A DNA stretch of 64,000 bases from Ceratotherium simum simum (taxonomy: Eukaryota; Chordata; Mammalia; Perissodactyla; Rhinocerotidae): NCBI RefSeq assembly GCF_000283155.1, contig NW_004454193.1, positions 13,355,511 through 13,419,510 of the forward strand, written 5' to 3'. Made by a program: the position numbers and the translations under genes. The notes beneath the pieces are model-generated. The model ran no database searches. It saw nothing but the letters and a program-made list of their open reading frames with translations, and was not told the DNA's origin. The stretch's first letter is position 1, and each line of letters opens with the position of its first letter. Of the stretch, positions 56,793-64,000 are shown piece by piece.

Positions 56793-56861
56793 TCTATAAC
56801 ATAGGTGTCCCTATTCCTGACAATCTCATTCAAGAAGGTAAAGCCTGACAATGTAGACTTG

Positions 56862-57010
56862 TAGGCATAGCCATTTACCACCTGTGTTGCCTTGAACAAG
56901 TCAATTAACCTCTCTGGGATTTAATTCCCTTATCTGTAAAATGGAGATAACCATTAGTGCATTGTTAGTAGTGAAGATTAAATTAGGTAATGTGTGTAAA
57001 ACACAGAGCT
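56862..57010 (-). repeat. MIR SINE, antisense
   Basis: TGTTGCCTTGAACAAGTCAA, TTAACCTCTCTGGGATTTAA, CCTTATCTGTAAAATGGAGA, AGTGAAGATTAAATTAGGTA and AAAACACAGAGCTGG are a well-preserved reverse MIR. Confidence 0.78.
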
Positions 57011-57732
57011 GGTAAAAGAAGAGAAAATAGTTGTTAACATTTCTAGCTGGATAGCTGGTCCGTGAGCTCTCGTCTGTGGAGGGTAAAGGTATAAGGTGAG
57101 ATTTTGTTTCTATTGTTTCTGTGCCTTTACAACCAATGGTTTCCTGAGAGTTTTTGCCCATAATTTTCTAACGTGAGTGTTACATACAGCACTCAGGAGT
57201 AAGCGATGAATCCGGGCTTTAGTGGCCTCTCAGCTCAGCAAGAGACATCTTTTTCTTATAAATTTGTGGATCACTGCTATGAGACTTCCAAGTAGCGGGA
57301 TTGACTTAATGAGAAAAGAGGAATGAGGAGCAATTACATTTCTATTAAGTGGACGACATTACCCTTGATAAGGCTGTTGGAACTGAAGCATCCTCCTCTC
57401 CCTCAGGTGTAGTCTTAGAAGCACAGAACTGATTGATTCATTAAATATGTGTTTGTTTTTGCCTCTGAAATCAGCTGTCTCCTAAGATAATTCCTTGGTC
57501 ACAAAAGACTAAATTCCAATTTATAGTGGAATTGTTAAGCCAGCACAGAGGCTATGAGAAGTATCAAGAAAGGTTGGCTCCTAGCACCCATGAAATATGA
57601 GCAGATTCCAGAAAGTATTTGGAAATTCTCAGTGGGACACATAGGCCATTTGTAACACTGGAATTGAAAGAACCATGGCCATAGATTGCTACAATATGGT
57701 GCAATTCCATCTTAATTGTCAAAACAATCAAA
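57011..57732. other. Unassigned unique sequence
   Basis: Nothing recognised. Confidence 0.35.
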
Positions 57733-57945
57733 TTAGCTAATACTTGTCCAACAGTTTCTGTGTGTCAATAACTATGCTAAGGATTTTAGTAACTTTATGC
57801 TATTTAATACTCTCAGCCATCTTAAGACCTTTATTTTACACATCATGAAATTGAATTATCCAAGGTTAACTACTTTGCAGTGGATTGCACAGCTTCTGAA
57901 CTACAGAGGTGGAACTGAGATGCACACCAGGTCTTCCTGTATACG
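57733..57945 (+). repeat. MIR SINE
   Basis: AACTATGCTAAGGATTTTAG, CTATTTAATACTCTCAGCCA, TTTATTTTACACATCATGAA, TGGATTGCACAGCTTCTGAA and AGGTGGAACTGAGATGCACA retain the MIR order. Confidence 0.7.
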
Positions 57946-57984
57946 GAGAACATTCTTTGTCAATAGTTACACCTTGTTTCCAAA

Positions 57985-58100
57985 TTATGCCTGTTTAGAG
58001 TTTCTCTGTGAAGCCTTCTCTGATAATACTAAGAGTTTTACCTCACTCCTATTTCCATCCAAACATCTATTGATATTATGACCAATGATTATCTCACTCA
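57985..58100 (+). repeat. L2 LINE fragment, sense
   Basis: TTCTCTGTGAAGCCTTCTCT, GATAATACTAAGAG and TTACCTCACTCCTATTTCCA resemble the sense L2 segment around gaggccttccctgacc. Confidence 0.5.
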
Positions 58101-58156
58101 CTTTAAGTAAGTAGACATAGCTTTACTCAGGATGACAAACAAATAAAAAACAAAAC

Positions 58157-58427
58157 AAAAATATACTCTCTGGGGGGCTGGCCCGGTGGCCTGGTGGTTG
58201 AGTTCAGTGTGCTCCGCTTTGGTGGCCTGAGTTTGGTTCCCCAGTGCAGACCTACACCATTTGTTGGTGGCCATGCTGTGGTGGTGACCCACATACAAAA
58301 TAGAGGAAGATTGGCGCAGATGGTAGCTCAAGGCAAATCTTCCTCAAGCAAAAAAGAGGAAAATTGGCAACGGATGTTAACTCAGGGCAAATCTTAGCAA
58401 AAAAACCCCCAAAAAAGATACTCTCTG
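58157..58427 (+). mobile_element. ERE SINE with GAGGAAGA tail
   Basis: Head GGGGCTGGCCCGGTGGCCTG at about 58175, diverged B-box (GTTTGGTTCCC), CCATGCTGTGGTGGTGACCC, then two tail modules (GAGGAAGATTGGCGCAGATG and GAGGAAAATTGGCAACGGAT). The tail is A-rich, interrupted by CCCCC. The duplication at 58157-58172 versus 58412-58427 (ending ATACTCTCTG) matches at 15 of 16 bases. Confidence 0.95.
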
Positions 58428-58559
58428 TTGAAGTAATTTTTGGTTTATTCTTTTCCTTCTTTCTGTTAATCATCTTCTGTGCTAATAAAATATTTTTTCC
58501 AAAGCTGTTATTTACATAAAATTCCTAGTATTTGCTCAGGTTGTTACTAGGATATGAAT

Positions 58560-58815
58560 AACAGTCAATATTTATTGTACATTATTCATGTTTTAGGCAC
58601 CTGGCAAAGTTTTACATGCAACATCTCATTTAACCTTCATAACAATCTTGTGAGTTAGTATCATTTCCATTTTCCAAGCAAAGAAACAGATTCAGAGAGA
58701 TTAAGTAATTTGATCAAATTCATACCACTCCTAAAAGTAATCAAATTCATCCCACTCCTAAAATTACCAAAATCCATGTGATTCTAAAATCTGTATCCTC
58801 TTAAACACTTTTCCA
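58560..58815 (+). repeat. MIR SINE with internal tandem duplication
   Basis: TTTAGGCACCTGGCAAAGTT, CATCTCATTTAACCTTCATA, TGTGAGTTAGTATCATTTCC and AGAAACAGATTCAGAGAGAT follow MIR. A 27-base unit is duplicated at 58713-58739 and 58740-58766. Confidence 0.7.
58713..58766 (+). repeat. 27-bp tandem duplication
   Basis: Both units begin ATCAAATTCAT and contain CCACTCCTAAAA. They differ at three positions. Confidence 0.9.
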
Positions 58816-59354
58816 TACTTCATCTTAAGAGCCTATTTTTCATCAGTTGATTAAGGATACTCCATCTTACCCTCATATGTTCTGAAAAAATTCTGCTAAT
58901 CACTTATTTCTAAGCGAATGTCTCATCTCTGGCTGTGTGCCCTTCTAGTTTTCTGTCTGCCTTCATTCTGAGCCTGCTGTCATCTTTAGCTAGCCCTCTT
59001 CTCCATCTCTATGCATCCTTGTGTTCAGGTGTAGTAAATGCAAGCCTTTTTATTTAGCTCCCTCTGGAGGTGGAAATACTAACTTCCAAAGTAAGTCTAC
59101 ATTAAAAAAGCCTCCTTTATCAAACTCAAATAAATAATTCCTGTGAAACACCATTTACTGTTCATTCTAGCTGCTATTATGCAAGAATTTTTCATTTTAA
59201 CTTTCCTTGTGTTGAGTGATTCCTTAAGCAATTTCTCCTCAGAGAAAGACACTCAAACTTAATCACCACTGCTGTCATGCCAAGGATTGTTTTAAGGTAA
59301 AGAATAAGGAACAAAAGCAGCTCATGGATGACAGAGTTGGTGTAAGATCCTTGT
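58816..59354. other. Unassigned unique sequence
   Basis: Nothing recognised. Confidence 0.35.
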
Positions 59355-59575
59355 TAAGGATGTAGGGATTAGAATCAAAAGGATCTGGATTTGGATCCTA
59401 ACTTTCCTATTTAGGGATCATACGTCTTGGAGAATTATTCAATGTTACTGAGTCCTAATTCTACTATCTGAGAATAGACCATCTGCATACTTCACTGAGT
59501 TGTTCATCCAGTCTGTACTTGTTGAGTGCCTACTATGTGCCACATATTGTGAAGGTTGATTAGGACAACTAGTAT
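59355..59575 (-). repeat. MIR (antisense) followed by L2 tail (antisense)
   Basis: 59355-59500: GGATTAGAATCAAAAGGATC, TGGATTTGGATCCTAACTTT and GGAGAATTATTCAATGTTAC fit a reverse MIR. 59505-59575: TCCAGTCTGTACTTGTTGAG, TGCCTACTATGTGCCACATA fits the L2 tail in reverse. Confidence 0.6.
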
Positions 59576-59685
59576 AAGGCAAGGCAGAGGGGTGGGGTTT
59601 AACACGAATCACCTAAGCCAACACAAAGGCTAAATGCCACCCACCAATCTTGTGAGGGACTAGAGGATCCCAGTCAACCTTCTAT

Positions 59686-60014
59686 TAGAAGTTCCATTGG
59701 TTTTTTTTTTTTGTAAAGCTTTATTTATTTATTTATTTATTTATTTACTTATTTATTGTGAGGAAGACCGGCCCTGAGCTAACGTCTATTGCCAATCTTC
59801 CTCCTTTTTTCCTCCCTTTTCTCCTCAAAGCCCCAGTAGATAGTTGTATGTCACAGTTGCACATCCCTCTAGTTGCTGTATGTGGGACGCGGCCTCAGCA
59901 TGGCCAGAGAAACGGTGTGTCGGTGCATGCCCGGGATCCGAACCCGGGCGGACAGTAGTGGAGCACCCGCACTTAACCGCCAAGCCACGGGGCCGGCCTC
60001 CTAGAAGTTCCATT
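59686..60014 (-). mobile_element. ERE1 SINE with GAGGAAGA tail and (TTTA)n
   Basis: Minus-strand copy. A (TTTA)-type stretch (about 59721-59757) forms the A-rich tail, then GAGGAAGACCGGCCCTGAGC, the ERE1 body (AGCCCCAGTAGATAGTTGTA) and a CpG-rich head ending GGGGCCGGCC near 59998. The duplication TAGAAGTTCCATT at 59686-59698 and 60002-60014 is perfect over 13 bases. Open frames on both strands are SINE-derived. Confidence 0.95.
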
Positions 60015-60647
60015 TGTTTTAAAGGAATCTCTCTGAGTAAGAACTCGTACTGACTCTTTTAGAGCCAAGGTAGTTTGGAGAGCCAAGGAGAAAGTTTTCT
60101 GAGAATATAATCACAATACCTGGTCTGATAAAACCTTACTTTGTGAATTAATGTAAAGTTAAATGCCATAAGGCATAATATATTCATCACAGCTGGTTAA
60201 ACATGTAACAAATTACCTTAATTATGGATTAGAATGCAAACAATCAGAAACTGCTGGAAAAATATGAATTATATGGTCACAAAATGAGGAGTCCAATCAA
60301 TTGGGAATTTGTGAAATGTTCCATGAGAGGAACAGGCTGCTAATAGAGATGAGGAAAATATATTTTAAACTGTCATTGTGGTTTTCAGGCAAAATGATGC
60401 CATGATACCGACATTACCTTAAGGAGAACTGATATCCACTCATATATCTCTCTAAGGTAATCTTTGGGGAGAATCATTTCCCAGCCTTAACACCTGGCTG
60501 CTGTGTTCAATGCACTTCCAGGCAAGCTGCTTTCAAACCAGCGCAGGAAACATGTGTTTTGAATGGTCTTGATTTCAAGTACTTCTTGACTTTCTCTTTA
60601 CTTCATGTAGTTCTAAAAATCAGAGTAAGAGGGGCTCTCAGACACCA
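60015..60647. other. Unassigned unique sequence
   Basis: Nothing recognised. Confidence 0.35.
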
Positions 60648-61010
60648 TTGAGTCCAAGGCTTTTATTTGACAATAAAGAAACAGAGGCTCAAGTATGTTA
60701 AGTGACATACACCTTGTCCAGGAGAAAAGTCTAGAAAAGCTGTGACTATGTAATGGAAAGTGATAGCTACTATTTCCTGAACACCTATTACGTCACAAGC
60801 ACAGGGCTAGGAGTTGTAAACACATTGTCTCATTTGGTTAGCACAATGAACCTATGAATAGATATTGCTATTTTTATTTAAGAGAGGAGGGAATTAAAGC
60901 TTGGAGAATTGAAGTGACTTTCCCAAATAACAAGTAATTTACCTCTAGTCTAAATATAGATGTTTGACTTTCAAACCCATCGTCTTTCAATTCTACAGAT
61001 TGCCTCCCTA
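60648..61010 (+). repeat. Two MIR SINE copies
   Basis: 60648-60725: AGTCCAAGGCTTTTATTTGA, AATAAAGAAACAGAGGCTCA, AGTGACATACACCTTGTCCA. 60755-61010: TGAACACCTATTACGTCACA, ACACATTGTCTCATTTGGTT, GAGAGGAGGGAATTAAAGCT, GAAGTGACTTTCCCAAATAA. Both are sense. Confidence 0.7.
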
Positions 61011-61429
61011 TTCACATTTACCTTGAAAAAAAGAAAAAATTCTATGCTATAAACACAATAGTTTTTAAAAAGTTCTATATCAAAAACCACTAGAAACAAA
61101 AATATCGATGTCTTTTTTCCTCCTTATTAACTAGTTATTTTGACATAGATATGCAGCCTAGAAATAACAACTTTATAACTCAGAAGAAGGAAAACACTCT
61201 GTAGGCTTTTGCTTTGTTTAGTTTTTTTTGTTTTTCTTTCATTGAAGAAAGAACTTGAGTGAATTAAGAAAATTTAACTCTTGCTTCAGCAACTTGATTG
61301 ATGATTTCTGGAAATACAGTTTACTATACCTTAGCAAGTTACTGGAAGTTTTCCTCTATTACACAGGACACGAGGGGAAAAAAAAAAAAGAGTTGTGCTG
61401 TTCCATATTTATTCAGCCATGATTAATCT
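61011..61429. other. Unassigned unique sequence
   Basis: AT-rich, nothing recognised. Confidence 0.35.
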
Positions 61430-61760
61430 AGTGTTGAATAATAATTTTTAATTTCCATTTCTTGAATATATTTATTAATTTACCTCCTGCCAATATATGG
61501 CTCTGGTTGCCACTATTTAGAATTTATGCCTGTTCTTCCTAAGTATCATTTGCATAATGGAATGACGAGGTCCATTCACTAGCAGTTGGTTGTGTGGGGT
61601 GTTGGATAGAGTGACTGTGTTGTAATTAGTGGCATCTGGCCTCTGGTTTCATTAGCATGTAAATGAAACAACTAGAGGCCATGGCAGCCTGGTGGCTTCA
61701 CAACAGTCACTATAATGCATATCTGCTTTTATAAGCATATCAGTGGGATTGCTTTTTATA
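61430..61760. other. Repeat-free block with octamer-like sites; possible conserved element
   Basis: No transposon recognised. Contains ATTTGCAT at 61548-61555 (the POU octamer core), TGTTGTAATTAGTGGC at about 61619, the inverted repeat at 61638-61680 with ATTAGCATGTAAAT at its centre, and ATGCATATC / AAGCATATC near 61716-61742. The clustering of POU- and homeodomain-type sites is what enhancers often show. Function and conservation are inferred, not shown. Confidence 0.3.
61638..61680. repeat. 43-bp imperfect inverted repeat
   Basis: GGCCTCT (61638-61644) and GTTTCATT (61646-61653) pair with AATGAAAC (61662-61669) and AGAGGCC (61674-61680). Fifteen base pairs are perfect, with one unpaired base on one side, four on the other, and an 8-base centre AGCATGTA. 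Confidence 0.9.
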
Positions 61761-62155
61761 AAGGAATAAAGTATGTATGTCTGAATGAATTTGACTGTCT
61801 ATCTTTGCATCCTGAAATCTTAAGGAATTTTATTTGTCAAAGAAGAAAACAGGACTGTAGTATGTCAGTCTCAACCTTTCCTTTACATTTTTAAGCTATT
61901 AAAAATGTAATCCAAGCTCTGGTCTCTACCTGGCCTGCCTCCATTTCCCCATCATCTCTTTGTCTTCTTTATTTTCCCTAATTAAACTAGCCAGTTCATC
62001 TTCAAAAAATGCAGCACTTTTTTTTTTTTTCTCATGGCAATAACTTACATAAGAAACAACAAGGCTCTCTATTCCCTATCTCACTGTGTTTAGACTCTTC
62101 TCCACAATCTTCATGGTTCTATTATTACTTGGGATTACTGATGATGATGGATAGA
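61761..62155. other. Unassigned, with possible L2 trace
   Basis: 61910-62000 (CTCTACCTGGCCTGCCTCCA) may be a sense L2 trace, but too short to claim. A T-run lies at about 62019-62030. Confidence 0.3.
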
Positions 62156-62159
62156 TTGT

Positions 62160-62420
62160 AATTGGAGCTAACCCTTGTTGGTATGTACAAAGGATTGTTT
62201 TATCCTCACTTGATCCTCTCAGCAATTCAATAAATTGGAAGTACCAAATCTTTATTTTCAGATTAAAAAGAAAAACAGAAGAGAAAAGAAGGAAAAATGA
62301 GGCTCAGAAAGGTCCTGCAACTTGCCTAAAGCCATTTGATTAACTGTTACAGCCAGGATTTGAATTCCAGCCTCTTTGACTGTAGAATCCCATTTTCTTA
62401 GCCACTTTTCTCTCAACTTC
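62160..62420 (+). repeat. MIR SINE
   Basis: TTTTATCCTCACTTGATCCT, AATGAGGCTCAGAAAGGTCC, TGCAACTTGCCTAAAGCCAT, CAGCCAGGATTTGAATTCCA and TTTTCTTAGCCACTTTTCTC follow the MIR 3' half, with a purine-rich expansion at 62265-62300. Confidence 0.72.
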
Positions 62421-62934
62421 CCACAACAGATGAAAACTTGTTCTGGGAAGCGATTCTGTGCTCTGAGGATTCCCTAAACAATAGAATTTTATCATTACAA
62501 AAACATTCTAAAGCTCAAGATTTATAAAATTTGTCACAGTGATAACTTTGGATGTTTTACCTATTTGGAACTAGATGTTTATTTGATTTTTGCACGTCAA
62601 TGTGATTTTACTCCTAGTCATCTCATGGATTGAGATCACTATTTTCCAAAGAGTAAAGTGTAGAACAGAATCTCTGTTTTATGGATTGTTTATGGGTGTT
62701 ACATGACAGTGGTGTTTCTTGGTCTATTAAGTTTGGAAAAACTTGGGGTAAACTTCCTTAGCAAGTTTTCCCTACAGTAGAATTTCTAAAAGCCTTTTAA
62801 TATGTTAATGTGAATATATCTAACTTCAAGGGAGGCTGAGAATGTATCTTTTATTTTTGCCTTGACTGCGTGAAGTTCTATTTGCCAGCAAGAAAAAAGT
62901 TGCAGAAGTTGTGGGTTAAGGACTGTTGGGTAAG
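62421..62934. other. Unassigned unique sequence
   Basis: Nothing recognised. Confidence 0.35.
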
Positions 62935-63185
62935 TAATACCCTGTTTCTAGCATCTCTATATGACTCTGGGCAATAAATTAAAATTTAGCCCTATATTTC
63001 TCAAAGGCCTTTCCGATCATTTTTTGAATCATACATATTATTTACACCTTGATTCACAGAAGTCACTGAAATGTGGGAGAATGAAACATCTCAAATTGTC
63101 ACTGTAAAATTTAAGGAAGATAATGTATGCAAAGTACATAGGCTAGTATCTAGCATAGAACATATACTCATTAAAGGTTTGTTTA
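62935..63185 (-). repeat. MIR-like SINE, antisense
   Basis: TGACTCTGGGCAATAAATTA, AAGATAATGTATGCAAAGTA, TAGTATCTAGCATAGAACAT and ACTCATTAAAGGTTTG resemble a reverse MIR (gggcaagttactta / gataatgcatgtaaagc / cctggcacatagtaagcgctcaat). The centre is poorly matched. Confidence 0.5.
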
Positions 63186-63749
63186 ATTTAAATATGAATC
63201 AATTTCTAGAACTTTATATTGTGTTCTTTTCCTTATCTATTAAGACTAATTTTGAAATAGTAAAGTTTGATTGACAAGAAGAAAAAAACTCACTACCATC
63301 ATCCTTAATAATTATCAGTAATAAGCAGTGAATTAATAGCAGTGGCCTCTCTCTGTTGCTATCAATTACACACATTATTAATAGATTGACAAAAATCTGC
63401 CAAGGCTTAGATTGTTAACAGGAATTGACACTTCAGTTATTGCTAGTGTTAGACATTAATTTTGGAAGGTGCAACGATGCTACGTTAAAATGCGTGTTGT
63501 GATGGTTTATGGTGTGGGATAGAAGATCCCTTCTGGAAAGTGGTTTGGGATGTAGGTTAAGGGAAAGATATAAGCACATGTCAGAGAGAAGAGATGTGGA
63601 GAGAAGCTTGTGCCCACACAATGATTACTGACACATGCCAACAACTGTCTTATAAAGCAAAGACTCTGGGTCATTAATCTGAATATTTGTAAGTTTGTTA
63701 AATAAAATTTAGAACAATCTCAATATTGTAGCTATTAAAAATAATTTAT
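63186..63749. other. Unassigned unique sequence
   Basis: Nothing recognised. The 62-codon minus frame at 63433-63621 has no domain. Confidence 0.35.
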
Positions 63750-64000
63750 GGGGGGCTGGCCCGGTGGTGCAAGCAGTTAAGTGCACATGCTCCGCTGCGG
63801 CGGCCCAGGGTTTGCCGGTTCGGATCCTGGGCACGCACCGACGCACCACTTGTCAAGCCATGCTGTGGCAGCATCCCATATAAAGTGAAGGAAGATGGGC
63901 ACGGATGTTAGCCCAGGGCCCGTCTTCCTCAGCAAAAAAAGAGGAGGATTGGCAGATGTTAGCTCAGGGCCGATCTTCCTCACAAAATAATAATAATAAT
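63750..64000 (+). mobile_element. ERE SINE, running to the window edge
   Basis: Head GGGGCTGGCCCGGTGGTGCA at about 63752. B-box GGTTCGGATCC near 63818, the closest to a tRNA B-box among the nine copies. CCATGCTGTGGCAGCATCCC, then two tail modules (GGAAGATGGGCACGGATGTT and GAGGAGGATTGGCAGATGTT), then an (AAT)n tail cut by the window end. The upstream flank is TTAAAAATAATTTATGG. The downstream duplication is outside the window. Confidence 0.93.

Noticed and set aside
1..64000. CRISPR arrays, operons, phage or plasmid functions
   Set aside because: No regularly spaced repeats, no dense coding and no bacterial-type features. The many ERE, MIR and L2 copies identify mammalian nuclear DNA.

Overview
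This window looks like non-coding nuclear DNA from a perissodactyl mammal, most likely a horse-type (equid) genome. The clearest sign is nine copies of the tRNA-derived ERE SINE family (starting GGCTGGCCC, with a polyA tail and target-site duplications). A young-type L1 3' UTR, ancient MIR and L2 copies, MER5/hAT transposons, MLT1-like LTRs and an ERVL-type endogenous retrovirus agree with a eutherian genome. The sequence is AT-rich. The only CpG-dense spots are the young SINEs. I found no protein-coding exon, no rRNA, no functional tRNA gene, no CRISPR array and no bacterial-type operon. The open frames present are short and either chance or repeat-derived. The best home for the window is an intergenic desert or a long intron.

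Layout. 1-7.8 kb: old L2, MIR and MER5 fossils, a (TATC)11 microsatellite, and an L2 split by an L1 fragment with an 8-bp target duplication. 7.8-15.4 kb: two ERE1-type SINEs, L2 and MIR copies, old L1 3' sequence and a long unique block. 15.4-25.9 kb: mostly unique AT-rich DNA, a 1.3-kb antisense L1 3' end, a perfect 13-bp inverted repeat at 21.27 kb and two EREs. 26-28.7 kb: MIR and L2 copies and a repeat-poor block that may be conserved. 28.7-34.4 kb: the most complex locus, a degraded sense-strand ERVL provirus (RT, RNase H-like and dUTPase-like remnants), interrupted by an antisense L1 3' UTR, which is itself interrupted by an ERE SINE that seems to carry a 3' transduction. 34.4-46 kb: a long L2, MLT1-like and other LTR copies, a lineage-type L1 3' end, and an L1 ORF2 fragment inside a MIR. 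46-55 kb: unique AT-rich DNA, a second degraded L1 ORF2, an MLT1-like LTR, MER5 and a 53-bp tandem duplication. 55-64 kb: four EREs, a hAT element, several MIRs, and a repeat-poor block at 61.4-61.8 kb with a 43-bp imperfect inverted repeat and octamer-like sites.

No genes work together here. The story is one of layered retrotransposition: L2 and MIR first, then ERVL, MaLR and old L1, then ERE and young L1. I saw no convincing undescribed system. The best leads are the SINE with the apparent 3' transduction, two strong inverted repeats in unique DNA, and a few repeat-free blocks that may be conserved regulatory elements. Repeat family names come from recognising consensus-like stretches by eye. 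No database search was run, so subfamily names are provisional.
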